Source: Marasmius tenuissimus
Taxonomy: Eukaryota > Basidiomycota > Agaricomycetes > Agaricales > Marasmiaceae
Direction: 5' to 3'
NCBI GenBank assembly: GCA_029532415.1
Contig: JAQOTA010000060.1
Coordinates: forward strand, 3,348,001-3,412,000
Length of the DNA stretch: 64,000 nucleotides
Of this stretch, positions 48,543 to 61,037 are shown one piece after another (the first letter of the stretch is position 1; each line of letters begins with the position of its first letter). The position numbers and the translations under genes were made by a program. The notes beneath the pieces were generated by a model. It was not told where the DNA came from. It was given only the letters and a program-made list of their open reading frames with translations, and searched no databases.

Positions 48543-48945
48543 CTATTCATCCCCGACCTCAAATTCGATATCAGAAACATTCCTGAATGGGGGAACCCGA
48601 AACTCTGCATTGCCGCCGCATTTTGCGCCAGAGGTCAAACTTCTCAGACCCTATCATCTTGCGTTCTAAATTTGTAACATTCCCTCTCGTGATCCGTTCA
48701 GGCATACGAACCAATATTAGACGAACTAATTCGGGACTTGAATCGAGCCGTGAACCGTTCAACTCGGTACGAGGTTGAACCAGTTCTCTTCCAATATTTG
48801 TTCGTTGCTTACCAAACGCTAGTCTGCAAGAAATAGGTCTTCAGGTGCTAGAAAACTCACTTAGGCTGTTGGTATTTTCGTATAAATATGGGCATCACAT
48901 CCTGCATATCCTTCCCAGGTCTTAACAGTCCTTGTCCACGGCACG
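48543..48945. other. Intergenic; promoter of oxalate decarboxylase
   Basis: No gene seen. A TATA-like gtataaata lies near 48880, about 65 bases before the start codon of the next gene. Confidence 0.5.
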
Positions 48946-51092
48946 ATGTTTGGGATCAGCACTTCCTTGATAATCACGATAGCGATTCTAGCAAGGCTCG
49001 GACTCGCCGCACCCGCTGCATCAAGCGGGAGTGCCACCGGGAGCGCCGTAACATCAGTGTCCAGCGTCCCCGTTCCAGTATCGTCTTCCGCTGCAACTGC
49101 AACGACAGGCGCCTCCTCACCATCCACCGCCGCCTCTGCTCCCGAATCGACTGCAACGGTCCCACCCGCCGATACAGACCCGAACCTGCCTCTTTGGGGT
49201 ATCGACACCGACCCAAATGACCCCGTCGTAGCGCCAATTCGCGGAAAACTTGGAGCGCCCGTACTGGGGCCGGACAACAAACCTATTGACCTCCAGAACC
49301 CGGACTTTTTGGCACCCCCCAGTACCGACCATGGGAGTATCCCGAACGCCAAGTGGCCCTTCAGTTTCAGCCACAACCGCATGCAAACAGGCGGATGGGC
49401 TCGTCAAGAAAACAGTAATGCCTCATTATATCTCATTGAAACGACTCTGACAAAGTCACGATTCTACAGCCGGCGTCATGCCTATAGCACAAGCTATGGC
49501 TAGTGTCAACATGCGACTTGAACCGGGCGCCGTCCGCGAATTACACTGGCACAAAACATCCGAAGTACGCATCGTGACCTCTCCATTTCCGCCGGTACTG
49601 ACAGAAATCAGTGGGCTTATGTCCTGAAAGGCTCAACCCAAGTCACCGCTGTCGATGGCGAGGGACGGAACTTCGTCCAGACTGTCGGCCCAGGTGACCT
49701 TTGGTTCTTCCCTCCAGGTATCCCGCATTCGCTCCAGGCAACCAATGATACGGAAGGTGGCTCCGAGTTCATTCTCGTGTTCGACGATGGTGCTTTCAGC
49801 GAAGATTCCACCTTCTTGGTATGCCGTTATTCCTCAGGTCCAAATGAAGTTCTGATTCGGATGTGGCGTCCTAGTTGACGGATTGGCTCGCACACGTTCC
49901 CGCAGAAGGTATCATGTCTCTTCATGGGTTGAAGACGCGCATATTCACCGTCAATTAGTCCTCCAAAGAAACTTCGGTGTCGACCAAGACGCTTTCGCTC
50001 ACATTCCTGGCGAGGAACTATACATCTTCCCTGCTCCTCGTAAGTCACTGGGCTTTGCACGGATGCCTATTTCCTCTTGACTGACTCGCGCAAAAGTCCC
50101 CGGAGATGACTCGGATGCTCCTCAGAGCCCCCAGGGAACCGTGCCTGAGCCTTATACGTTTGAGTTATCCAAGATGAATGCAACCATAACCCCCGGTGGT
50201 ACGGTCAAGATCGTGGACTCATCGATATTCAAGATCTCCACTACCATCGCGGCCGCAGAGGTCACCGTTAACCCCGGTGGAATCCGGTACGCTCATTCAT
50301 TCCTAGAAACACCCGATCTGAGTTTGACATCCTATGATACAGAGAACTTCATGTGAGTGGTTTTTGAGTACAGGCGAACCCCTGAAATTAAAGCCGTTTG
50401 GGCCCCCCAGTGGCATCCCACCATGGACGAGTGGAGCTTCTTCATGTGAGCCCATTTCTCGCACCATTCATAACAGCAGCTGATATATTTCTAGAGAGGG
50501 ACAGGGTCGAGTTACTGTGTTTGCTTCCCAGAGCAATGCTAGGACATTTGACTACCAGGTGCCACACTCCGTTTCTCGCCAAATTTCTATTTCTGACATT
50601 GTTATGTTGTAGGCTGGTGACATCGGTGAGAATTTATTCATGCCGAAAGGTTATTTTTGAGCACGAGCACTTACTTTTCCACCAGGATACGTTCCCACTG
50701 CAATGGGTGTGTTGCGACGTCAATTGATTGTTTATTACGGCTCTTCTGATTGTGTCGCTTCTTCTAGGACATTACGTTGAGAATATCGGCAACACAACTT
50801 TACGGTTTCTTGAGATCTTCAACACTGGTAAGCACCTTGATCTCTGCCTGTGATGAACAATCTTCCGAAATTCTCTCGTTGCCGTCCAGATCGCTTCCAA
50901 GATATCAGTCTAAACCAGGTACGGGGCGCATTGAACTTTCTTCATGGGTGGTGCTTGACTAACCTCTTTCAATAGTGGCTCGCACTTACCCCACCCGAGC
51001 TCGTGAAAGCCCACCTGAACTTGGATGATGCCACTATCGCGAAGTTGTCCAAGACGAAGCCGATCGTGATGGGAGCAAATACCTCGAACTGA
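48946..51092 (+). CDS. Oxalate decarboxylase (bicupin)
   Basis: Predicted 474-residue secreted Mn enzyme splitting oxalate into formate and CO2. Fourteen exons: 48946-49414, 49470-49564, 49612-49818, 49875-49908, 49959-50039, 50097-50286, 50343-50352, 50411-50445, 50495-50558, 50613-50625, 50686-50706, 50768-50827, 50890-50918, 50976-51092; 475 codons. Signal peptide, Ser/Ala/Thr-rich stretch, then two cupin domains. Metal ligands: RELHWHKTSEW with GIPHSL in domain 1, RELHWHPTMDEW with MGHYVEN in domain 2. The lid sequence FSEDSTFL resembles the SENST lid that gives decarboxylase rather than oxidase activity in bacterial OxdC. Exons of 10, 13 and 21 nt must be included to keep the frame. Mushrooms use such enzymes to control oxalate and wall acidity. 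Confidence 0.92.
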
Positions 51093-53309
51093 GCGTGAAT
51101 AGGATTCGCCGATGGGACGGTCCCTTTTGCTTGTGTTATCACCTCCATAACGCTTTTTTTTCGTAGTTTGAGGTACCGGCAAGATCCTGCGTACTTGTCT
51201 AGCCCAAGAACTCTAATATAATACGACATGTAACGCACCTGTAAATAGTATCCCACTCCATGATTTTTACCTCCCCAGATCTCGAGCGACGCAAACAGAA
51301 TAGGTGCATATGAGTGAGCCTAGATGCCGATGAGGGGCCTTCTGCACAATGCTGCGGGTCCGTGTCCCAAGTCAAGAGAAAATGAATACACGAAATCCGA
51401 TACAACGCAACCCAATACTCTCATGACCTCACTGTTGTCCAAGTATAGGTCGTCCTGAGCTTAGCTATTATTGTGACAGCTGTCCTAAAAATACTTGCAC
51501 ACGGGTTGTGAGTCTCAAGGAAGCCGTGGCGGCTGACTAGGTGGCATTCGATGAAATACCGCACCCCGCAAGGAGTTGGAGTGTACCTGGTCCGTAAAGA
51601 TAACGAATGTGGTCCAATGAGGTGTTGTGAGGTGAGCTACCGGCAGGGAAATTCAGGGGCTGGTACGTGCCAGGCCACCGGTGAGGCAGGGCCTGAGGAC
51701 CGCTGAGGACCGCCTCGCGACCAGGTCCCATGGGTTCCCCCTCCGCATTCCCGCCTCTCCTGTCTCTGAATTTCTCAAGTGCAGGTCGGTGCGCCACAGG
51801 CATCGAGTCTTGCTGGACTTGCGTTTTGAATCGGTAAGAGTAGGAGACGTTGGCCAAGGAATTGTTGGCTGGCTCGGGGGCTGGCGTTTCGAGTTTTTGG
51901 TCCCAATCTCGACTCTGTCGTACTGTACGAGGCGGGGGAGCGAAGCCAAAGTCTCCTGCTCATCGCCACGTCGAGGCTAAGGGTCACAAGGGACGAGCGG
52001 GGGTATCGGCAGCGCGAGACGAGGTTGGGGCATTGGGTAGGAGGCAGCGGAAAGGAAACCGGGGCCAGCGCTCAAATTTATGGAGAGGCCAGTATGTTGG
52101 CGACTGTTTGACTTCAGATCCCTGTCTTACGATTCATAGATGGAGAGACTACTTCAGGCGAGGTCCGGTTCGAAGGAAGGATAGATTGGGAGTTCGGTTT
52201 GGATTGCCATGGTGGTATTTCTCCAACGAGTAAGTACATTGGGCGAACATATATTCCCGAGGCTGCGGATACAAAGTCGTAATGCCCGTTTTAATTCACT
52301 AGCTCCGAACTTCCGTACCAAGATTAGTTTAGAGCTTTGAACGTACAGTTACAGAGGACGGCGTTCCTCAAGCTCTGAGCGAAAAAGGACCTGTTCTGAC
52401 TTTCAGCGAATACGCAAGGGGCGATTTCGGTATCATCTAGAGGGCTTCTATGATTGAAATCCAGACATAGATGACCGACTGCGCAGATGAACCACAGTCT
52501 CTGAGATCTGGTAGTGGTTAGATCCGGGATTGTGGCGGATTGCAGCAAAAAAGTCGTGTACTATGTTTAGAATCCCATTTTGAGCGGAGGAAGAGCCGCC
52601 GATCTGTCCAGTTAAGCTAAATACATGATAGATTTATGCTCAAAATGACGAGGATGACTTATTTAACACCACGGACCATGATAAATACCCCATTTAGCGA
52701 GGTTTTTTAGACTTTTTAGTCGCCGACCTCGAGGTGGAGGACCCTGAGTACCCGAAGCAAGCGACTCGAACCGAGTCAAATTCCTGTTCATCGTAAAGTG
52801 AACGAGCTCCGGTGACTACAACTTGTCTACCATCAATGTTTATCCCTTTATCTGAAATCGATAAAGATCGTGGCAACTCTAAAGTCAAAGGGAGCTGTTT
52901 CGGGCTGAGATGTCAAGGTCATAAACGGTGCAATCAGAGTGTTTAAATGACCTTCGACTCTCTGGCAGGTGTCTGCGTCAGTTTTGAGGCTCGAGTGGTG
53001 AGTTCGGCGTGCGGTAAAATAAGCGCCCGTCATCTCTTGACCTTCCGTGTTTGCAGCCGTGAAAAGGCCGTAAGCTCTTCTAACAGTATTAACGGCTCTA
53101 ACGGCCCAAGCTCTTCGTTTCCTTTCATTTAAACTGCATTTAATCTCCCCCTGCCGAAGTTGTATGATACAAAGTAACCCGTGGGAAATATGCGAACGCC
53201 AGCGTTGGATGGATCTACATGGACCCACAGGAGATATTTGTAGATCAAAAGCGATAATTCCAGTTTAATTTCTGATAGCAGTACCCATTCATTCAACGAG
53301 ACGTACACC
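51093..53309. other. Gene-poor region with unassigned ORFs
   Basis: 2.2 kb without a recognised gene. The longest frames are 127 codons (+, 51850-52233, GC-rich, Arg/Gly-rich) and 126 codons (-, 53228-52848); neither has family features. The part around 51650-52060 is clearly more GC-rich than its surroundings. Confidence 0.4.
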
Positions 53310-55073
53310 CTAGATTAACCTGTAGCTCGGAAGCTTCAGTGAGCACCACACACCAGCGACAACCACAAGCATCTGCGTTAAATCAACCAGATACCTGAAT
53401 AAACCACCGTTTCCACCTGACACTCGCAAGTCAAGCACCAAAGATATCGCAAACAACGGCGAAATAATCAGCGGCGAAGATCCTCGGAGGGCGGATGAGA
53501 TCATCTGTTGTATGCCGTTCACGGCTCCTAGAGCAGTTGGTGGTGCTGATTTTACTATCAGCGTGGCGGCAGCATCTTATGCAATGAAAGGAGTGACATT
53601 GAGTGAACGAGTTCTCAAGTATAAGAAAAAGCTCTCACTGATTGCTGTATCAGCCAACGTGGACGAGCACATCTGCGCGACTATCAAAGTCCACACCAGC
53701 CAATTGACGCGACCCGCCTGCGCTGCTACAATTCTCGCCAGCATCATGACGAGAACCCGGATTAAGTGGAAGGAGTAAGATAGAGTGAACATTCTCTTCG
53801 GACCTAATTGCTTCAAGATAGGGTTGTAGACGAGGATCTGTAGAAGAGCGTTACAGACGCCATATATTGCAAGGATCATGCCAATTTGGAACGGAGATAA
53901 GCCAAGTCCGCCCTCTGGGATAGACGTGGAGTATACGAGAGGCAACACCACTCTGTGAGACATTTGTGTGAACGCCTGGAAAGCATGACATGTGAGTGTT
54001 CGCTGGAGGGAGCGGTTCGGGATGACTATCTCGTAGATAGTGAGCTGAGCCTGGTCACGACCATGTTCACGTTGAAGTAGAGGGTCGCGCTCCGAGGGCG
54101 GCGAAGCCATGTCTGTCTTGGTTGTGGCGGTTTTGTGCGTCTAATCGATGCATACAAGCTCAGAACGCGATTTGACTATAGCAGAAAAGGTAAGCCCACC
54201 TCTTCCAAAAACAACAGACAACCCAGAAATCCGATGAATGCAAACATGGCCGCCGCAGCACAGGGCAAAAGATACGGATTGTCCCGAAATAATGCATTGC
54301 CAAATATACGAGGCCACCGGTCGGCGGGGTCCGATAGAATACCACCGAGAGCAGGACTATTGTGGTATGTATTTTTAGTCGCGCTTGAGTCTGCAAGTAG
54401 TGAGGTTAAGCATCTCACCCAATAGTACCACCGACATTCCACGTCAGAGAGAGCAGCATGAATGCATCTGGAAGATTCGTATCGTCGGTGAACTTGAAAC
54501 AGAATATCAGTGCTAATTCAACGATGGAGATCGAAAGTATACCTCTGCCATGAGGGTCTTTACCACACCTACGATGCGGTAGTTGTCAGAATCGCGTCTC
54601 GGAAGCCTCAAAAGTTGCTCACCCAAGTTGCCGTTGAAAACCCCTTGCGCACACCGGAAAATGACCATGTGCCAAAACGTCTTCGACAGTCCAAAACCCA
54701 GCATCGCGAAAGTAAGACCAAGCGGCCCTATGAGTAGAACGGGCCGCCTCCCTATCCTATCGGACATTCGACCCCAGTGAAAGACGGTGAGGCATTCCGT
54801 AACGAAGAAGAGGGATTCCTAGCGTGTAATCAGAATACGTCCCCCAGATGCTATGTGCTCCGACCCACAATGATACCCGAGTAGTAACCAGTCTTTTTCT
54901 CGTCGCCATTTGTGATGCCTGTTTTGAGAATGAAAGCTGGAATGAAAGGATATATCACATGGGCAGTGACTAGTGACTGGCTCCGCGTGAGCGATGAGAA
55001 GAGCGAGAGCCGTCTGGATTTTAGGAAGAGGGGTGGTTCGACGACGCTCCGTAACCATAATATGGTCTGCCAC
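53310..55073 (-). pseudogene. MFS transporter copy 1, frameshifted
   Basis: Close tandem paralogue of the transporter at 55562-57309, with the same seven-exon structure. The first exon starts MADHIMVTERRRTTPLPK and reads normally to AHAEPVT. There the 7-bp sequence agtgact is present twice (54965-54978, + strand) where the paralogue has it once. This shifts the frame and leads to a stop at 54819. All later exons still encode intact sequence in the shifted frame: VIYPFIPAF, motif A GRMSDRIGRRPVLL, TFWHMVIFRCAQGVFNGNLG, DPADRWPRIFGN, and the final NGIQQMISSALRGSSP to SYRLI. Apart from this duplication no other lesion was found, so inactivation appears recent. Confidence 0.8.
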
Positions 55074-55561
55074 AAGGGAGGTGGAAAGAGATTTTTTCGG
55101 GATGAGGAGCCTGTCTTTGCAGACAACTTGTAGTGACCATGAATCAAGCCTGTCAGTGTCATATTAGGATTGTCCAATCACAGGGCTTCTCTCCAGTCCG
55201 TAATTTGTCCCATTTCGAACGCCAGTTCCAGTTCATTCTGAGTTCATTTTGAGTTTACTTTGACCCGCTCGCTCGTAAGAGCGTCACCGAATTTATCTTA
55301 ACCGAACAAGATCAGGTTTGTGTTGTGAAGGATCGGCCTTCTGAAAGGTTCAGCAATGAGAGGAAGAGATACGGGCACGCTGCCCAGTTCAAGAATCTCA
55401 GACGTAGAGATAGAGACGCATAGCTAGTCGATTTGCAACGTTCGGAAACTGAGGCTGGAAAATCACCAGTAGACTCGGGCCGATCCACGTAATTCATGAG
55501 TACGGCGCGCGACAAAGTCTTGGTGATTCCACCCAGGTCCCACTCCCACAACAAATTGGGC
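55074..55561. other. Intergenic between tandem MFS genes
   Basis: The 488 bases contain the promoter of the frameshifted copy and the 3' flank of the next transporter. No gene seen. Confidence 0.55.
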
Positions 55562-57309
55562 CTAAATTAACCTATAGCTCGGAAGCTTCAGCGAACACCA
55601 CACACCGGCGACAACTACAAGCATCTGTGCTATATCAACCAAATACCTAAACAAGCCGCCAGTTCCTCCGGATATCCGCAAGTCAAGCACCAAGGATACC
55701 GCAAACAACGGCGAAACGACCAGTGGCGACGATCCTCGGAGTGCAGATGAGATCATCTGTTGGATGCCATTAACGGCTCCCAAAGCATTTGGTGGTGCTG
55801 ATTTTATTACCATTGTAGCGATAGCATCTTGATCAACGGGATGGATATGGTTGAATGCCTGAGGTCTCAAGATGCCAAAGGGTACTCACTAGACGCTGTC
55901 GCTGCCAACGTAGACGAACACATCTGCGCGACGATCAAGCCCCACACCAACCCATTCACACCGCCTGCTCGTGCTGCGGCGATTCTCGCCAGCATCATCA
56001 TCAGAATTCTGATTAAGTGGAAGGTATAGGATAGAGTGAACATTTTCTTTGGACCCATCTGCTTTAAGATGGGTTTGTAGACGAGAATCTGTAGAAAAGC
56101 ATTGCAAATGCCATATACCGCGAGGATCACGCCGATTTGGTACGGAGACAAGCCTAGGCCGCCCTCTGGGATCGACGTGGAGTATACAAGAGGTAGCACC
56201 ACTCGATGGGACATATGTGTGAACGACTGGAAAGCATGGCACATGAGTGTTCGCTGAAGTGGGTGGTTCGGGACGACTATCTCGTAGAGGGTGAGTTCCT
56301 TCAGGTCCTGATCGCGACTAGGTTCAGTTCGAAGTAATGGATCGCGTTCTGAGGACGACGACACTAAGTCCGTTTCAGCTCTGGAACGGGTTACAAGTGT
56401 CTGACGACGGGTTTAGAGGACGCTTTCCATCTGAGCGGCAAAATGTTCACACACACACCTCTTTCAGGAAGAAGAGACATAGCAGAAATGCAGTCAATGC
56501 GAAAAAGGCGGCAGTAGCACAGGGCAAAAAGTACGGGTTGTTCTGGAAGAACGCGTTGCCAAATATGCTGGGCCACCGGTCAGCGGGATCCGATAGTATA
56601 CCACCCAAAGCAGGTCTGTTATATCATGAAGTTCAGTCGTCCAGCTGCAAGGGGGAGCATCTCACCCGATGGTTCCACCGACGTTCCACGCCAAGGAAAG
56701 CAGAAAGAAGGCGTCTGCAAGATTTGTATCGTCGGTGAACTTATGAGAGGACATCAGTGTCGGTCCAACCACGGTGGCCGTTACTTTACCTCCGCAATAA
56801 GAGTCTTCACCACACCTAAAGCAAGCGAGCTGTCAAAATCGCAATTCGGGAGCTTCACAATTCGCTCACCTAAATTGCCATTGAAAACACCCTGCGCGCA
56901 ACGAAAAACAACCATGTGCCAAAAGGTCTTCGACAATCCAAAGCCCAGCATCGCGAAGGTAAGACCAAGCGGCCCCATGAGTAGAACAGGTCGTCTCCCT
57001 ATCCGATCTGATATCCGACCCCAGTGAAAGACGGTGAGGCATTCCGCGACGAAAAACAGGGATTCCTGGCGGACGATGATCAGAGCTGCTCTGAAGATGC
57101 TATGGGAAGCGACCAACAATGATGCCTGCGTAATACCCAGTCTTTTTCTCGTCGCCGTTTGTAATGCCGGTCTTGAAGACGAAAGCCGGTATGAACGGGT
57201 ATATCACCTGGGCAGTGACCGGTTCTGCATGAGCAATGAGAAGAGCGAGGGCCGTCTGGAGTTTCGGAAGAGGTGTCGTTTGACGGCGTTCCGTAAATTC
57301 TGCTGCCAT
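55562..57309 (-). CDS. MFS transporter copy 2
   Basis: Predicted 473-residue major facilitator with twelve membrane helices, of the DHA1-like type found in fungi and related to ZIFL proteins. Exons: 57309-57118, 57065-56870, 56815-56790, 56739-56666, 56615-56459, 56400-55890, 55827-55562. N-terminus MAAEFTERRQTTPLPK; motif A GRISDRIGRRPVLLMG between helices 2 and 3; then FRCAQGVFNGNLG; a central cytosolic loop (SSSSERDPLLRTEPSRD); and in the second half TSIPEGGLGLSPYQIG and NGIQQMISSALRG. Probably moves a small organic molecule or drug by proton exchange; the substrate cannot be told. It faces the 2-oxoglutarate oxygenase gene head to head across 492 bases. Confidence 0.88.
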
Positions 57310-57801
57310 ATTATGGTCGGTGAAAGAGATGAATATTCGAAACCCGTCTTTGATGGCAAGTTGAGTAAAAATCGAGTCATATTAGGTGCCACAGTTTCCC
57401 AAGGCGCCAGGACTTACATATTAGTCAACTTCTATGCTACCCGGGTGTATCACACTGATATTCATTCATACGAGGGCCAATGGGATTCAAACCTGCCAGG
57501 CAGATGCTGTCAGTTAGAGCGAAACAAGGAGGCCGAGGGGTTTCAATTACCAACCGGGAGTTAATTATATACTTGATTTCGCCTACTGGCCCAAGCAAGG
57601 TGAAGATTCGGTCAGGTTATAGGGTATACCACGTATTCGAGATTATTGAGGAGGGAGGGACATGGTGGTTGAGTTCAGAGGTCGCAGTGGATGTATGCAA
57701 TCGAAATTGCATTCGAGCGCTTAAGCGCTTTCCTCCCGCGTCCATCAGAACTTTAGCTGCCCCATGATCTTCTTTGATGAGATAGTGTCTGCAGGGACGC
57801 T
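57310..57801. promoter_or_regulatory. Divergent promoter, MFS copy 2 and oxygenase
   Basis: The two genes diverge from this 492-base segment, which could coordinate a transporter and an oxidising enzyme. It contains the palindrome cgagcgcttaagcgct near 57715. No known operator was recognised. Confidence 0.4.
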
Positions 57802-59111
57802 ATGTCCGCCGCATTCTACTCCGAGCGACCACGTTCATCTACGCCCTCATCCATGTCGATAGATACCATCCCTATCATTGATTTCGCAAAGTTTGGCGAT
57901 GGAGATTCACCTGTATGTGCTTTCGTGAGTCTGATGTACTGGTGTGCAAGACACTAACTAGCGACGATGTCCTTGTCTGTCGTCTAGGAATCCCGGGATA
58001 TTGGAAAGAAGTTCTATGAAGCCTGTAGAGACGTTGGCTTTGCGTATCTGATCAATACTGGTATCCCTCAGGAGAAGGTCGACGGTATGTTTGAATGGGT
58101 AGGTTGTTCTAGCACGCGCTCTATGCCACCGTCTCACCCTTCGATGGCTCGAAACAGTCCGCCAGATTCTTCAAATTACCCCCTGAAGTAAAGAAGAAGG
58201 CACCACATCCACCTGAAGGATGGAAGCATCGAGGTTATAGCGGAGTCGGTGTTGAACAAGTCTCTCAGATGGTCTTCGATACCGAGGAACTGGCTGCAAT
58301 TCGAAAGGGCAAGTTCCCCGACTTCAAAGAGTCCTTCGATATCGGTGACGAGACCTCTCCGGCTAGACCGGGTCTGGAAAACATCTGGCTGCCTGAAGAG
58401 GATCTCCCAGGGTTCCGCGAGTCTGCTCTGGACTACTGCCGTACGTGTCGTACATTCCAGATGGAAAGACTGCTCCCTGCTCTCTCGATTGGGATGGGTT
58501 TGGACAGGAACTTCTTCCATGAATACCACAAGAACGGCGAGAATCAACTGCGACTTCTTCACTATCCAGAAGCACCCGCTGACGCTTTCGAGAGCGGAGA
58601 GAAAGGGCGGATAGGAGCACATACAGATTTTGGAACATGCACGATTCTATTCCAAGATGACGTTGGCGGGCTCGAAGTGGAATCCCCCACTGAACCTGGC
58701 GTGTTCATCTCAGCGCCACCCATCCGTGGTGCAGCTGTCTTCAATATCGGTGACTTCCTCATGCGGTGGTCGAATGGTGAGCGGCGTTCGGGCACTCCCT
58801 GACGCGACTCGTATTGAAGAGTACCTCTAGACACTCTCAAGTCTACTATACATCGTGTTCGTGCGCCCCCAAGGAAAGCAGATGTTGGTGGTATGACTCG
58901 CGAGCGCTTCTCTATTCCCTACGTGAGTCAAATCCCTCACACCACCCGTGTACATGAACCTCACCATTCTCGGGATACGTAGTTCGTTGGGGCCGACACG
59001 AAGACGACGGTAGACTGTATCCCTGGTTGCTGGGGCCCCGACAAACCGAAGAAATACGAGCCGATCAACGCGGGCGAGTATATTGATATGAGGATGAATG
59101 CGACCTATTAG
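57802..59111 (+). CDS. 2-oxoglutarate/Fe(II) oxygenase (IPNS-like)
   Basis: Predicted 353-residue soluble non-haem iron oxygenase of the isopenicillin-N-synthase-like family. Exons: 57802-57912, 57988-58098, 58158-58776, 58831-58922, 58983-59111. N-terminal DIOX_N part with IPIIDFAKFG, CRDVGFAYLINTGIP and RFFKLPPEVKKKAPHPP; core with the facial triad: HTDFGTCTILFQDDVGGLEV (His and Asp), STIHRVRAPP (distal His) and RFSIPYF (the Arg-x-Ser that binds 2-oxoglutarate). Ends with NAGEYIDMRMNATY. The substrate is unknown; it sits inside an MFS cluster on the opposite strand and could oxidise a compound that these carriers move. This link is inferred. Its end is 70 bases from the end of MFS copy 3. 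Confidence 0.9.
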
Positions 59112-59180
59112 GGTTCTGTGTTATCTGTAGAAACCGAAGTAGTCTATTTGTATCCTTCAAAAATTCCTGTGAACTTTTTT

Positions 59181-61037
59181 TCAAGCGTCCACCCTGGACC
59201 GTGGAGAGCGAGGAAGGCGAAGCGAGCACCAGATTCCGACCAACGTCATGCAAAGAAGTATGCAGTCTACGAGGTACCCTCCCAAGATGCCCGACTGCAA
59301 CGAGAGAGCAAATAATGAAGAACCAAAAGCCGGTGCGAACGCTCTTGTCCCTGACGAAATCATCTGAGCCAAACCGTTCACGCTTCCAAGTGCTCCATTG
59401 GGCGCATTCTCGACGATCAAGATGGATTGCGCCGCTAATCCGAGTGTCAGCAAGACGAGTATTGATTGACGTTAACGAGGACGCCACTCACTATACGCGG
59501 AGCTGACACCCAGCGAACAGATTTGCTGCGCAATGATCACAGCCCATACCGCTGGCGTCACCTTACCGAAGTGGTGAACCAACATTCGTAGAATCATTAA
59601 TGCCATGAAGTCACCGAAGAAGGATCCGTAAGCTAAAATGAACATCTTTCGTGGGCCTATCTTCTTCAAGAGCCATTTACTGAAAGTGACCTGGTTCATG
59701 GCGTTGATGAACATGGTTATTGCCATGATACTCCCGATGTACGTTGGCGTGAACCCAAGGCCTCCGAGATGTGTAGAGGTTGAGTATATGAGGGGGATCA
59801 GGACGACGTAACACATGTCGGTCAAAGCGAGGAATGCCTGGCAACAGAGTGTGGCTTTTAGTTCAGGCGTCAACAACGACCGATGAGTTGATTGACGAGG
59901 ACTGTTGGTGCGTTCCGCGTCGGATTCCTGGTTGGAACCGGTTTGAGACACGGACCCATAGTCATTGTTCGACGCCTCTTCGGATAGCAGTGCACGAGTC
60001 TCCTCTTCCCCTCGGGCAGAAGGTTTTGCTTTGTAGGAGGGGTGACTCTGAGATGGTGCGTTAGAACTCGCATACGAATAGAGGTTCTAGACTTCAGACA
60101 TGCCTCTTTCAAGCCGACGAAAGCCGAAACAAAACACATAAATGAAAAGAACCCAGCAGCTGCACAAGGCAGGAAGTACGGATAGTTATGGAAGAATGGA
60201 AATCTCCCAAACGTGTTCGGCCATCTTGTCCCTGGATTGGCCAATAAACCTCCAAGAACCGGGCTGGACGATGGTTGAGCCAAACCATGCAATTGCACCA
60301 AGTTCGGGAAATAGCTACCCCAAGGTTGCCCCAAATGTCCAAGCGACCGAAATGAGCGCGAAAGCACTTGCCCTGTTGGTCTCATCGGAGAGCTAGATGA
60401 ATTTAGGAAGATTAACTAGGCAAACTTCTTGGGGATCAGAAACCAAACCAACCTCCGCAAGCACTGTTTTAATTACGCCTTTAGAGTGGTCAGTTTCCTT
60501 CGTGTCAGAGGTGAGGTGCCAGAGGCATCCAAGCGTACCAATATTCCCGTTAAACAATCCCTGTGCACACCTGAATACGACAAGAGACCAAAAACTCTTC
60601 GAAAGACCAAAGCCAATCATTGCGAGCGTCAAACCCAGGGGCCCGATGAGCAAAACAGGCCGGCGTCCATAGAGATCGGATGCACGGCCCCAATGGGTGA
60701 CAATCAAACTCTCAGAGAGGAAGAACAAAGATTCCTGCGTCGGACTGTCAGTTCGTTGTTGCACTGGCGCGCGTAGCACGATACTCACAATGATACCAGC
60801 ATAGTACCCTGTTTTTGACTCAACTCCTCCCGTTATACCCGTTCTTTTGATGAATTCCGGAATAAACGGATAGATAACTTCTGCAGTTATGGGCTCGGAG
60901 GCCTGAATGAGGAGAGTAAGGGTGATCTGGAGCTTTGGAAGAGGCGTAACTGGCCCTTGGAGTGCTTTTTGCAGGGTTGGGGCGTCTTGGGCTTCGACGC
61001 GTTGGGGCTGCTGCTCCGAATCGTTTTCGTTGGCCAT
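59181..61037 (-). CDS. MFS transporter copy 3
   Basis: Predicted 504-residue paralogue of copies 1 and 2, more diverged. Exons: 61037-60789, 60734-60539, 60478-60453, 60392-60319, 60263-60104, 60047-59492, 59434-59181. The N-terminal tail is longer (MANENDSEQQPQRVEAQ). Motif A is GRASDLYGRRPVLLIG, followed by FRCAQGLFNGNIG; the central loop is long and acidic. The second half has TSTHLGGLGFTPTYIG and NGLAQMISSGTRA. The fifth intron (60103-60048) would start with GC (gcatgt) and end CAG, a GC-AG intron, needed to keep the frame. All frames are open. Substrate unknown. Confidence 0.86.

Noticed and set aside
48861..49382. 173-codon - strand ORF
   Set aside because: It is antisense to the first exon of the oxalate decarboxylase, which has a signal peptide and cupin motifs on the + strand.
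52755..52775. tRNA B-box-like GGTTCGAGTCGC on the - strand
   Set aside because: No matching A box, acceptor stem or cloverleaf could be drawn around it.
57988..58098. Intron starting at gtatgt (58085) in the oxygenase gene
   Set aside because: Reading through gives GMFEW, which fits the family, and the next GT donor at 58099 keeps the phase.
60048..60103. MFS copy 3 considered a pseudogene because the central segment lacked a GT donor
   Set aside because: A GC-AG intron (gcatgt...ctcag) gives a fully open 505-codon frame.
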